Notes: a model not told the origin generated them from the letters alone. 64,000 nt of DNA from Pseudeuparius sepicola (GCA_963920635.1 OY987301.1:20750501-20814500); one strand, 5' to 3'; positions 44,729-56,655 are shown, counted from the stretch's first letter. Program-made: numbers and translations.

Positions 44729-47603
44729 CATTTTCATGCACGTTGTCTGTTGGTTCAGAAAAAGAACCAATATCGGCTGGCCCCCACAAATAAGGTTAGC
44801 GGAGATTTGTCACAATCTGTGGCAGAGCTATATACGGGAAGTGTAAACCACTTCCTCGATTATATACATAGTTTATAGGTAGTTATATTAAAATAATTGG
44901 ACGATGCCTACCGAATCAAATGAACTAGAACTTATTGAGTCCTACTTGAAATGATCGTGAATTTTAAGGTCATACCCGCTTGAAATCGGCCCGCGGCGAA
45001 ACGGTGAATACAGATAACGCTGTTACACTTTTCACTCTACAGAATGTGTTTGTGTAGGAACGTTACCAGCCCGATGGTCCGGCGCGCTCCAAAGGTGTGT
45101 CCATCAAGCGGTGCCGACCGTTATATGGCCCGCGGCGGCCGGTACCTTATTATCTCATTCGGGGCATGCAATTCCATTAGAAAAGAGATCGATTATCTGC
45201 CATTAGCCGTGGAAAAAGTATCGGTTGCCGAGATATGACTTATATCTTACGCATGGGTGAATAGGCCGAGAGACAATCACGGAGAAGGCTCGGTCCCGCT
45301 CGAACTGGACCATAATATTATACGATAGGTGAGGATCGGGTTTCACATTCCTAAACAGAGAGCACCGAACATAAATAAAGTACTGAGTGAGCACTGAGCG
45401 CTTATTCAATTCTGGAAAATTTTACAACAAATATTGAAGCTAAACAATGGAAAACCTAAGGTGAGTGGACACAAAGTTAAATTTCTGAGTGAAAAGATCA
45501 GTGGCTTAAACAAAGCACTCAGTTTAAATACAGAGGAGGTATATGGTCAATAATGAGTCGCTCTTACAAGATATTCTGTTTCCAGAAATACTCAAATAAA
45601 TTTCTAATTATCTAGTCTTCTTTGAGTACCTATATTTCAAGGGATGAAAACAAAAAAAATGAGTGTTTTTTACCACCTGGTATTGCGTTGGATGTATGCG
45701 CTTGGATATGCATTAGTTTAGCCAAAGATGTTATACAACTTAGACATTCAGAAATGGCGATTCTCCAAATGAATTGATAATCGCGCCATCTAGTATCGAG
45801 TAGATGAATCATTTGTCTCCCGGGCTCCGAGTGTCTCCCCTTCACCATTTTTGTTAAGGCGATTGGCTCCTATGACTTGTGATAGTTTCCCGATCTATTC
45901 TATTTTTAACTAAGTATACAAAAAGAATAAATGATTCGACGTTCCATAGTGTGTCTTATAAGCAAAATTGTAAACAAAACCACCGCCAAAAAAGTACCTT
46001 TCTTTCTCAAAATATGAAATCCTTCCACTAAAGAAAATTATTTAAAATGCTTTCATGGTAGATTTCGTTCCCGAAAGTATAAAGTCATATTTTTGTAACA
46101 TTCCATTTTGGAAATAGGAGAAACTGCGGAGAAATCCCCTAAAACCATCAAATCTGGAACACCCTGTATAGAGACATCACGCAAAAACTCTGACCTCATA
46201 TTATTTCTCAAATTTTTGCAGACAGAGAAAGAAGTTTTATATAAAAGTTGCAAGGTGACTATCGAACTTTAAAAATGTCATTTTAGTCTTGTTGATTATA
46301 CAGGGTGAATTGTAAAGGTAGGACTTCTCTTGTTTTAAGTAATAAACACCCGGTATATAGAGGGATATTTTAAATTAAAACAAAAAAACCTTTGAAAGAT
46401 GGCAAAGTTGCCATGAAATTAAGGTGTTTTTTTGATAGATATGCTAGATTATCTCGGAGATATAGATACTTACTTTGATACCTACGAGTAGGTATATCAA
46501 AATAATATCAAGATGGCAATAGATACATTTTTAACATTTCTGCCTACATTTTCATATTTACTTTTTCGTCTATCCCATAGTATATGTTTGATCTTTTCAT
46601 TTTAATTTTTTTTTGTGAAAGCATTAATCTTCCTAAAGCTGGTTAATTTTTTTTTAAATGATTTATTATTTCTTTTCTTTAAATTTTCTACAATTCGTTA
46701 CGACTTTCTTTTAAAAGCCAAAAGTTTAAAGAAAGAAGAGTGCTACTGAAATTAGAAGGATTGTCAAGAAGACAGAAAATTTTTGGGAATTGATTAGTCG
46801 TCTTCAAGAAAATATTTTACTTTCAAGAATAATTATTATTGGCCTGTATCACGCTAGCTACAAAGGATTCCACCCGGCAGCCCTGCCAAAAGCATTACGA
46901 TCTATAAAAAGGTAAAATTTTTATTAACTTTTGGTTTAAAGGTTTGTCGTGTTGTTATTGGTTTAATCAATGGTTTAATCCTTGTGATGGATATATTTTT
47001 TTCAGTCATTACTATAAATACCTAACCGCATCACTGTTTCCATACAGTATATATTCAAAAATAACCTTATGAAGACGTAAAAAGATGAAATGAAAATGAA
47101 AAAAAAATCCAATCAAGTTAATCTATTGCACAATTACTTGAATGTCTAACAAACTTGCCGAGATGTGTATAATAAAATAAGAAATGAAAGAACACTTGCA
47201 AAATTTTACCATTGAACTTGAAGAATAAATGTTTTATGCATTATCATTTTATCATAAGGTTAATTTTTTTTATTTTTGTACTTTTAAAGAACAAAACAAA
47301 TTAAAAAAGATTACCTTTGTCTCCAGTCTAAAAAATTAGTAATGACTTTGAACAATGAAAAATTTTTTTACCTGTAAGTTGGTTATTTATTTTCTTCTAT
47401 AAAATGACAGAAACCATTGTCTTATAGCAAAACTTGTATTCATGGTATCAATAACTTTCCAGGGTCTCCGCACGGATCACAGATAAGTATTTCTTGAATT
47501 TTATGTATAGATATTTGCATATAGGAGCAGAGAGCAGGTATATAGGTTTACTTGACGGGCTTCTTAGGAAGAATGAAAAGAACTTCCCTATACAAGGTAC
47601 ATA
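44729..47603. other. gene-free stretch with a GC-rich island and foldback remnants
   Basis: 45000-45330 is CpG-rich (ATGGCCCGCGGCGGCCGGTACC at 45125-45146) without a credible protein. 46158-46400 is a remnant of the middle and inner foldbacks seen at 32060-32290: AAAGTTGCAAGGTGACTATC, then TACAGGGTGAATTGTAAAG at the same relative site. The frames at 44606-44878 and 44640-44846 cross the right end of the preceding element. Nothing else was recognised. Confidence 0.4.
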
Positions 47604-48179
47604 TACAGGGTGTCCGTTAAGTGTGGGGCAATCTCGCGGGAGCTGGTATAGGGGACGTGAAAACATACCTACAGATTGTTTCATATAAATATTTTTCCTA
47701 ATAAGCCCATTAGCGGACATATTTTATGCATGGGGTCCCAAAAGGGCAGCCTGCGATTTACCTTTTCGGCTGTAACTTTCAAACTACTCCGTAATGAAAT
47801 GAAATTTTGTGGGTTGGTAAACAGTGCAAGGACAAATAATGTAGTGGTGCACATTACCACATTAGGATCTTTATGGGATGGCATGTGTTATAATTATGGC
47901 CCCTTAAATGGTGGAGCCAGTCCGTCTCTGGCTTCTCTGACAATGTAAGAGCATTTATATCATTATATACTTTCTGTGTTCTTCCCCTGTTTACTGACCC
48001 ACAAAATTTCATTTAATTATACGGGGCACTTTGGCATAGTTACAGCCGAAAGGGTGAATCGTAGGTTGCCCTTTTGGGACCCCTATCTCCGTTAATGGGC
48101 ATCTTAGGAAAAATATTTATATTTTGACATCCTCTACCTGTTTCCGCGAGATTGCCACATACTTGCCGGATACCCTGTA
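47604..48179. mobile_element. foldback element, 576 bp
   Basis: TACAGGGTGTCCGTTAAGTG at 47604 faces CTTGCCGGATACCCTGTA ending 48179. Arms share GGGGTCCCAAAAGGGCA with TGCCCTTTTGGGACCCC and TTCGGCTGTAACT with AGTTACAGCCGAA, and an AATGAAATGAAATTTTGTGGG stretch with its complement. Frames in three phases on both strands (47494-47948) are arm translations. Confidence 0.9.
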
Positions 48180-50010
48180 TTGAAAGAAGAATGGGAAGTA
48201 TCAATATTAAAGGTATATATGAAGAAAGTGGGCAGTGGGCACATAGGTACCTATCGGCGTCAGCGGCACTTGTGTGTAAAGATCCATAACATTTATAATA
48301 CCTCTAGTGCAACAATAATTCTTCCATATCGAGCTAATACAGTATATATGCGGCGACATAAAAAACGAACAATGGCATAAAAAGTGACAAGGAAGTAGCC
48401 AGAGCACAATCGATAATATTTATCACGCTTCCATGACTTCCACGGTGGCGTTACTCAATGAATCGGAACGTATCTGCCGCGTATACGCTGACCTTAAGCC
48501 AATTTATTACTTTTTCTGCAAAAACGCCTGTTTCCTACATAATTTATAATTTAACGCAATAATTATGATTTATAATAATTGCCTTAATTTTATCTATGTG
48601 AATTGAGCATGGCAATTACGAGTGAACTGCGCAATCGCCTCTTTTTGCGGCTGGGTATTTGTTGTCATATTGCCAATAATGAACGCGCTGTCGCCTCACT
48701 ATTTATTGCTGCGCACAATGTCAGACATTACCGATAGAAATCGAACAAAATGCAGGAGAGCTGAAAAAATGGAAACGGACAAGAATAATAATTAATGAAA
48801 GTGAAATATCGTTCTCCAATTAATTGCACCTGCAGATATAAAGGAAAGCGAATTGTGGTACTGTTCGTTACGCATTGTATCTTAATTTGCAAAAAAAAAA
48901 TGTGTTGGTGCTTTTGAAATGAATGAATATTATAATAATGATTGATCAATTGAACCACGCATCATATAAAGAAGTATTTCGCCCATAACATTGCCACTTT
49001 TTTTTGATAAAAAGTTAAGGTTCTAATGGTTCATTTGGGGTACTCAAATGCATGGCAATAAAACGCTTGAAACCCGACAACTGTAGCTAACTTCAGCCAG
49101 TGCAGTGAACTCAAGTTGGCAACGGATGTTTATTCAAGGACTGAAGTTAGCTGCAGTCGTCGGTTCTTCAGTCACATTATGTCTTGATTTTTCTAAGGCT
49201 CATATATATTTTTAGATAGATTATTTTCTAATCTGAGTACTCCAACGTTTCCAACGCCTTCTGGACTGACTAACCATTAGTTCGTTAAGGCACTTAATCT
49301 TGAGTCCTAAGTGAAACAACAAATGAATCAGCTGTTGGTGGGCAAAACCACATAACACAAAATAGGCATAACTGCCATAACACCAAACTGAGCATCCTGT
49401 GCGTCGTTTTCCTTCTGTCATCTAGTAGGTATGTCCGCCGCGACTGGCTTCTTCTTTGCTATCATGCTGTTGAAAATATCGAATTGAACTACGTACTGAT
49501 TAATTCAATTAATTGTTGGAAAAGAAGCACTATTAGGCGGCACCCATTATTATGAGACACCCTTTATAGGTACAACCCAATAAATAAAGAATCCCAGGAA
49601 GGAGTCAAAGCTCTATGTGTATTATAAAATACGTGAGACCGAAATCGCCCTGTGTAGGAACCAAGTTTTGACATAATATTTTGATATCTGACACGGTGAT
49701 AGGTGATAGGTATCTGGTGCTTCGATACTTTTATGCTTAGCTGTGCGGCTTGTGGCTCTTTTCTGACTTGGAAAACTAAATGTTTGAGGATACTAATGTA
49801 AGTATAATTTTGTAATTGCGCGTCCTTGTCTTACTCACTTCCATGTTGAAAACTAGCCCTCCCTCTCTATAGATTTGACTGCCTAAAATGTAGTAAATTC
49901 AACCCTTCTGTGACTTCCATATACCTACTACTTATTTATCAATTAGATGGTTACCTAACATTTCTAAAAAAATATAATAAATATGCACGTGCATGTTACA
50001 AACTCCTCTT
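48180..50010. other. gene-free stretch, possible regulatory DNA and a repeat remnant
   Basis: 48410-48740 mixes CpG words with TAATTA/TTTATAATT words (AATTATGATTTATAATAATT) and could be a non-coding regulatory element. A short inverted pair, GTAGCTAACTTCAG (49082) and CTGAAGTTAGCTGCAG (49140), flanks about 45 bp. 49310-49440 matches 42700-42830 (AATCAGCTG..., CAAAACCACATAACACAAAA) and 49836-49970 matches 43855-43960, a third, internally deleted copy of the THAP-element repeat. Confidence 0.5.
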
Positions 50011-51030
50011 TACAGGGTGATTCAGTTTTATTCTGCGACACTTAAACAGGTGATAGAAAACCAAAAAATAACTGCACTTTCTTCTATAAACTATATCATT
50101 TTAAGGCCTTGTAAAAAAGTTACAGGGTGTTAAAGTTGTAAGAAATATGTGGAATTTATTGAATATTTACCAAACTAGTTGAAATATTTAATTCATATTT
50201 GGTATACGTTCTAACGGCATGGGTTAGCATAAAACCTGTTAATATCAAACACCTTGAACAACCAGTGGCGTAGAAGTGGGTAATTAGTATAATTGTTTTA
50301 AAAAAAAATGAACCACCTTGTATAGCAATAAAATGTATTCAATTTATTATGTAAATTTTAATTGTAAACAAAAACGTTCTCTTAGCATTTTTTCATATGT
50401 GTCATGGTTTCATAGCAAATTTGATTTTTTCGTATTATTTCGGGGTACTTCTGAAAAATTAACTTAAAACTTCGCTCCATAAGTAACACTCAAAGCAGGA
50501 AAAATGTGTTTCTTACTTTAAATACAGTAACTTTTCCCAATAAACTTACCCATTCAAGGTTTTACTTTTCAAGATATACAGAGCGTAACATTAATTGTAT
50601 CTTCCTTAAATGTATTAGAACCATGTATCTTCAAAAGTATATATAGCCTTAAATAGGTAAGTTTATTGGAAAAAGTTACTTTATTTCAAGTAGCAAACAC
50701 ATTATTTCCACTTTAAGTGATACTTATGGAGCAAATTTTTTTAGATAATTTTTCAGAAATACCCCGAAATAATAGGTACAAAAAATCAAATTTGCCACCA
50801 AACCATGACACATACAAAAAATTACCAAGAGGGCATTTATGTTTAAAATTTACATAAGAAATTGAATACATTTTATTTCTATACAAGGTGGTTCTTTTTT
50901 TCTAAAAACAACACCCTGTAACTTTTTAATAAGGCCTTAAAATGATATAGTTTATAAAAGAAAGTGCGGTTATTTTTTGGTTTTCTATCACCTGTTGAAG
51001 TGTCGCAGTATAAAACTGAATCACCCTGTA
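50011..51030. mobile_element. foldback element, full copy of the 18803-19860 family
   Basis: TACAGGGTGATTCAGTTTTA at 50011 faces ACTGAATCACCCTGTA ending 51030. The second motif TTACAGGGTGTTAAAG is 110 bp in (50121), and its mirror AACACCCTGTAAC is near 50920. Central arms pair AGCAATAAAATGTATTCAAT with its complement. Same orientation as 18803-19860 and more complete on the left. No coding sequence. Confidence 0.92.
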
Positions 51031-51334
51031 TATGGCACAGTCGTTCTATTATTCGACACTCGCTGCGGACCAAAATTATAGAACTTGTTGCATAACACCT
51101 ACTTGTACCTACTTGGCTTTGGGTTCACTTTTTACCAAAGCAGAAACTTCATATAGTGTCTAAAAAAGGCAGAGACCAAATTGTACAGTTTCAGTTCTAA
51201 AGGTATAGGTGTTGCTCGCATATATTTTTCGAAGCATCTATATCGGCATCGCATCTGAATTTTAAACAACGATAAAATGCGCATGATATCTCGAAAAGTA
51301 CTCGTCAAAATGCCGGGTTACGGCCGCTGAAAGA

Positions 51335-51632
51335 CCGGCCCGAAATTGATATTGCTCGGGCGCCCATACCGATCAGTACCCATCGACCGGCGTTCTTCGG
51401 CCGTTACGTGGAGCACCGGCACTCCGCCATCGACCGTAAAAATAACATCCCGGTTTTATTAAGTCATATTCGGGTTGTTTACTGCGGAGGATTAGCCAGA
51501 TCGACAGGAACCGCGGGCGATTTGCATTTTGAATGTTTTAAAATACGGCGGCGTTAGTATGTATCACGGGGTTTTAGTGCGGACGCATCCTTTGTGCTGT
51601 TTGTTATTAGAGACTGCCGACTTAAACAAATT
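51335..51632 (+). repeat. GC-rich direct repeat, copy 1
   Basis: Shares with 54742-55013 the order CCGGC..GAAATTG.TATTGCTC, TCTTCGGCCGTTA, CATCCCGGTTTTATTAAGTC, ATTCGGGTTGTTTACTGC, GGATTAGCCAGATC and CGGGGTTTTAGTGCGGA. Identity is highest in the middle (about 51438-51500). No frame is conserved between the copies: differences include many lengths not divisible by three. Not recognised as a gene or a known transposon. Confidence 0.9.
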
Positions 51633-52087
51633 CGGGCGATATTTTTTCCATCGTTGAAAGAACTATAGCTATACCTATTTATTCACTTATTTTACACACT
51701 TGATGCGCTAAGCTGATATTATTGGGGGTGATTATTGCTCAGCCATGAAATAGTCACATGATACAACTATTTCTGTTATACCTACTACCAATCTACTGAT
51801 TGATTGAAGATTGATTCTGTCGCGTCATCATATTATTATAAGTAAATATTTTCTCTTCATAAATCACGATTCTCATTAAACCCATGTTCTGTTGTAACAC
51901 CCAAATAATTGTACTACATGCACCCCTTTTATAAATTTTGATCTCAAGTTCTTTATCTAGGTACTCACAATCTAATCTATAAAATACAAAAAAATCAAAC
52001 CATAGATAATTTCTTAGAAACAAAATAGCGAGAAGCATTCACTTGAATTTGCAATTGCGGAGCGCGCCCATCTCTATCCTGTGCATA
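51633..52087. other. no gene recognised
   Basis: AT-rich DNA between the GC-rich repeat and the next foldback. Minus frame 51793-52038 (81 residues) shows no recognisable domain. Confidence 0.4.
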
Positions 52088-53452
52088 TACAGGGGGGTCT
52101 TTCATATAATTTTTTTTCGATTTGGGCTTTCCTTGCCAAGTTATTCGGATCTACAGGGTGACCCATATACTGTAACATCATTTTTAATCTTGAAGCTGAA
52201 TAATAATTGTTACCTGATATTTTTGTTGTTTTAATTAAATAAAAATAATTAAATTGTTTGACGCCCGCGTACTATGAATTTTTACTTGATTTTCTGGAAC
52301 AGTCAGGGGAATGGTATTTGGCATGAAATTATTTTTTGTAGGAAAAATAAGTAGGTATTGTGTTTTCAAGAAAAAATATGGAGGGAAAAAAGTTTCTTAA
52401 ATAAAAGGGCTACACAAATAATATTTTTGTTATACGTAAAAATGACCCACAAAAAAGTTCGAGCAAAAAAATTAATAGGGGTTGTTAGTTTTTACCCTTT
52501 TTTAGGGCAGTGTGTAAATTAATAAACTACCCTAAGGCGTCTTCCAGTAAGTAGATAACACGTACCAAATTTCAAATTTTTAAGTAGCGCCGTTATTGAC
52601 ATATACAGTGTGTCCCAATTTGATACTAGACACCTCAAAAGTATGTGAAGGACAAGGAAAACAAATGGTCTCTATTTTTTTATTGGTAGTCCCAAGGGAG
52701 AGTATCTCATCTCATAGGCGGTGGTATTTGGATGGGGTAATTATTTCATGGCCTGCTATGATTTTTTAAAATAGCTAATTTTCAAGAAACTCTATTAGGG
52801 ATTTTTTTACGGCAAAATGTCATTAAGAAAACTTGTTCAGAATGAAAAACTGAGTAGAATTGCAAATTTTCAAAAGTCTAGGTCTACTTTGATTTTTAGT
52901 TTTTTTCGCCTTTCTCCCACTTTTTTCTTAGAAATGTGTCCTTTCTGGAGCTTTCACGTAAAAATATTATGAAGGAAACTTGATAATCGTGAAAAAATAA
53001 AATTTTGATGTCAAAGCTCCAGAAAGGACACTTTTCTAAGAAAAAAGTGGGAGAAAAAGGCGAAAAAGCTAAAAATCAAAGTAAGCCTAGACTTTTGATA
53101 TTTTGCAATTCTACTCAGTTTTTCATTCTGAACAAGTTTTCTTAATAACATTTTGCCGTAAAAAACCCTAAGAGGGTTTCTTGAAAATTTGCTATTTTAA
53201 AAAATCATAGCAGGCCATGAAATAAATACCCCATCCAAATACCACGGCCTGTGAGATACTCTCCCTTGGTACTACCAATAAAAAAATAGAGACCATTTGT
53301 TTTCTGTGCCCTTCATATATTTCTGAGGTGTCCAGTATCAAATTGGGACACACTGTATATAAATAAAAAAAAAACTTTTGGGTTACCCTGTAGACCCGAA
53401 TAACTTGGCAAGGAAAGCCCAAATCGAAAAATTGTATATCAAAGACCCCCCT
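52088..53452. mobile_element. foldback element with TACAGGGGGGTC end, holding another foldback
   Basis: TACAGGGGGGTCTTTCATAT at 52088 faces ATATCAAAGACCCCCCT ending 53452; the right tip lacks the final TGTA. Arms share TTTGGGCTTTCCTTGCCAAG with its complement. The inward motif CTACAGGGTGACCC is 64 bp from the tip, shorter than in the other families. The nested element is 52604-53358. Confidence 0.85.
52604..53358. mobile_element. inner foldback with TACAGTGTGTCCC ends
   Basis: TACAGTGTGTCCCAATTTGA at 52604 faces TCAAATTGGGACACACTGTA ending about 53358. The arms pair almost completely (AAATAGAGACC against GGTCTCTA; AAAGTGGGAGAAAAAGGCG at 53044 against CGCCTTTCTCCCACTTT at 52908). The loop is under 100 bp. 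The minus frame 53192-53461 runs through both elements' right arms. Confidence 0.9.
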
Positions 53453-54036
53453 TAAAACCACCTGCCGAAAACACCTTTAAAGTATTTACTATACATTCTG
53501 ACTCACCCTGTATATTTATCTATATTGTTTATATTTTCTACGTGTCCACAATATAGGATATAGGCACCGTAAAACTGCAGACAATAGCGGCTGTGTGCAG
53601 CGTGTCCTGGGCGGTGACGTGCACTCGCTCTATCAGTTTTATAGCAGCGCCAAATTCGCTGTTTCTATTTTGTATTTATTTTGGTAAGATTTTTTTAAGC
53701 GGCTTTATGATATCGATTTTGGTTAGAATTGGAAATTAGTGAACTCATACTTAAATGGACACTGACTTGTTTGTGATTTAGGTAGGTATGTTTGAACAGG
53801 CCTATAATGATATTCCACTCGACTTGTATACTTACAGTAACAATATATTCCTTTTCTACCCCAGACCCCAGCAATTGGATACTTGTCGTTTTTCTTTTTT
53901 ACATATTATACATAATAAGAATATAGCATATAATAAGAATATATAGCAAGCACATTCAAACATTCAGTTGGCAGAAGGTACGACTGGAATACATGTAAAA
54001 ATGCACATTAAAAAAGGGTTGGAAAATATATGGTAG
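53453..54036. other. no gene recognised; one lone foldback tip
   Basis: A lone GACTCACCCTGTATA tip lies at about 53500-53514, then a short CpG-containing patch (53580-53660) and AT-rich DNA. TATGGTAG at 54029-54036 is the target duplication of the following hAT copy. Confidence 0.4.
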
Positions 54037-54678
54037 CACGGGCGTAGTTTTGGGGGGGGGGTTTAGTTTGAGAAGTAAATAAAACAACAAAAATATACTT
54101 ACATGAAATTTAATATCTATATAGTTATCCGAAAAACTACGACATATTTATAAAGTTCTTAACTTTAAATGAAATGGATAAATTAATTTCGTTCCTCTGC
54201 GCTAAATCTAAAACCATTAAAGAAGAAATCTTCGGCTTTTTCTTTTAAATATATCCACTACTTCATCTGCATGAATTTCTGTTCCATAGTGAATGTTCAT
54301 TAGAGCCAAACCATTAAGTCTGTTTTCACTTGTAGTGTTTCGTAAATAGTTTTTCAGTCTCCTTAGGCTCGAGAAAGACCTTTCTGGGGTAGCAGTGGAT
54401 ACAGGAATGGTAGCCAAGATTTGTAGTAATGTGTAAATACCTATTAGGATAAAGGTTTTTATCGCACATATCTAGGCATTCCAAACTAGATTTCGGGGTA
54501 GGCAGTCTTCTTATCAGCATGCAAGGTAGCTGAAGCTTTGATAGCTAAATCCAAATTTGTTTCTTTATTAGAAACCCCTTGACCTTGACTACACCACTTT
54601 TTCCAGTAGTCCATACCTTTAAGTTTATCACCCTTAGGTTTGAACCCCCGAAACCCCCCCCCCTTGGCTACGCCCGTG
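54037..54678 (-). mobile_element. hAT transposon deletion derivative, copy 2, 642 bp
   Basis: Same family and same internal deletion as 20821-21513, in the opposite orientation. The ends CACGGGCGTAG (54037) and CTACGCCCGTG (to 54678) are inverted, with a perfect TATGGTAG duplication (54029-54036, 54679-54686). It is shorter than copy 1 mainly near the 5' coding remnant. Confidence 0.96.
54217..54505 (-). pseudogene. hAT transposase C-terminal fragment, copy 2
   Basis: The same dimerisation-domain text as copy 1: ATIPVSTATPERSFSSLRRL to FKRKSRRFLL, ending at 54217. Upstream, SSLECLDMCDKNLYPN is present but a small insertion after it (about 54437, AGGTATTTAC instead of ATTTAC) shifts the frame, so the two parts lie in different frames (frames 54217-54417 and 54326-54520). 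Inactive. Confidence 0.92.
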
Positions 54679-54741
54679 TATGGTAGGTTCCTTTGTTGGT
54701 CCGTGGTATACCTGACGCAAACGTCTTTGCCCCGTTCAAAT

Positions 54742-55013
54742 ACCGGCTTGAAATTGGTATTGCTCCTATTGCCGATCGGACCTATCGACCGTCTTCGGCC
54801 GTTATATCGAGCCCCGGCACTCGGCCATCGCACATAAAAATAACATCCCGGTTTTATTAAGTCATATTCGGGTTGTTTACTGCACGGGATTAGCCAGATC
54901 CGCAGAAATCGCACGCGATTTACATTTTAAATATTTTAAATTACGGGCGCATTAGTGTACAGCGGGGTTTTAGTGCGGATCCATCCGTTGCGCGTTTTAT
55001 TAGAAACCGCCTA
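54742..55013 (+). repeat. GC-rich direct repeat, copy 2
   Basis: Second copy of 51335-51632, about 3.4 kb downstream in the same orientation. It is about 25 bp shorter through scattered gaps. It starts about 60 bp beyond a hAT insertion. The 142-residue minus frame 54486-54914 joins the hAT remnant and this repeat and is not a real protein. Confidence 0.9.
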
Positions 55014-55866
55014 AGAGGTAAATTACCGGCCGAACGGCCAGCAAAATTAATAAAATCGCTTGGTTTTGAGGCGCGCGCCTGCGCACAAATTCGTGCGGTT
55101 TATGACACGTACCGTATGCGGGATATGGTTCATCCATACCGCAGTTTACGAGCGCTTTTGGAAAGTTCGATACGGGACTGGCGTAGCGCAATGCTGTTAG
55201 AACCCACAACGTTAGCTTTTTATATGCAGAATGTTAAATAAATAAGTACTTAATCGAACTATGGGACTAAACATGATGTTTCTACGGAGAATAACGCATT
55301 TTTAAAATGTCGTTTTCCATTATATAGGGAGACGGAAATTTGTATCTTTAGGTATCGTACAGTATTGTCCATAACTTAGGTACGAATATAGAACGGCTAT
55401 ATCTAATTATTGGACGCGTCCTTGGCTGGCCATACGGTCCACAACAAGGATCGGAGAGATAAGTAGTGTCCTTACCACAGATTAAAAATACACTGGACGC
55501 CACGCCACGACCAACGACCCACCGGTCGTTCTCCCTATATAACAGCTGACGGCGGCAAGTAGGCTGATTATTTGATAGGTATGCCGTAACTATGCGCGGT
55601 GTGCACAAGCTTCAACATAGTTTTCCTTTCTAGGAGACCTTCCCAAAAATTTCTACATCATGACCGAATCACCCTGTAGTTATAAAAAAAATTCAAAATG
55701 TATGGCGGTTTTCGGGGAATTTAGTAGATAATATATCTAGTACCTAGGTATAACAAAACGTATAACAGAACAATTTTTTAATAGAAAAGCCCAATAGAAC
55801 GTTTCAGTTTTCAAAAAAAAAGAATTGATCGTTAAACATAATTTTATCCACCTTTTAAACATTCGA
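55014..55866. other. GC-rich tail and unassigned DNA
   Basis: 55014-55215 continues the CpG-rich character (GGCCGAACGGCCAGC, GAGGCGCGCGCCTGCGC, the latter a short palindrome) without a match in copy 1. 55400-55610 is moderately GC-rich. A GAATCACCCTGTAG tip lies at about 55667. No gene recognised. Confidence 0.4.
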
Positions 55867-56655
55867 TATAAAGGATGATTTTTTAGAACTACCACCGCGA
55901 TTTTCTCGCTTATTAAGAGCCCTACAAAAAAAACGTAAGAAACAAAAATGTGGCAATTTTGGACAGCTAAGTGGTGCTGCAAAAGAAATCGGCATCCATA
56001 GCCAACTTGTCACGCAATATAAAAAATACTCAAATTGAACAAAAAAATTAATAGCCGCAGCATGTTTATTTTAAGTGATAGCGGAAAACATTCATATTGA
56101 ATATTGATGGCACTACGAAGCTTTATGCAACTGGGTACTCAGATAGTTGAAGAAAATTAAACAGGGTTTTCGGCTCTCTTGAGGCTATGGAATTTTTTCT
56201 GTTTATTTCCTATTAAGCTATTTTCTCGCTTATTTTGGACCGCACAGAAAATACGCAAGAAAATAAAATATGGCAATTTTGGTCAGCCAGGCGAAGTTAA
56301 AAAAGAAATGGTCCTGCATGCCCAAGTTTTCGCGCTGTGCTAAAAAAACTATAGAGCGACAAAAATTTTCATGCCCTCAAGAGAGCCGAAGACCCTGTGT
56401 AATTTTAAAATCAATTTTTAATATAAAAGTTTTCCTATGCCTTTAAAAATAAACATTCCACGGCTTTTAATAGTTTTGCTAAATTTGAGTTTTTTTATCT
56501 TCCGCGACAAGTTGGCTATTAATGCCGATTTCTTTCTAAGCACAACTTTGCTGTCCAAAATTGCCACATTTTGTTCCTTACGTTTGTTTTTTTTTGGCAG
56601 GGCGCAAAATAAGCGACAAAATCGCGGTGGTAGTCATCAAAAATAATTCTGTATA
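55867..56655. mobile_element. worn foldback element with nested inner pair
   Basis: TATAAAGGATGATTTTTTAG at 55866 faces a CATCAAAAATAATTCTGTATA end at 56655; arms share ACTACCACCGCGATTTT with AAAATCGCGGTGGTAGT. Within it ACAGGGTTTTCGGCTCTCTTG (56161) faces CAAGAGAGCCGAAGACCCTGT (56399). The left-arm text TTTTCTCGCTTATT...AAAATATGGCAATTTTGG is repeated directly at 56222-56290. Confidence 0.75.

Noticed and set aside
54486..54914. 142-codon minus-strand open frame
   Set aside because: It joins a hAT remnant to an unrelated GC-rich repeat across the transposon end, so it cannot be an evolved gene.
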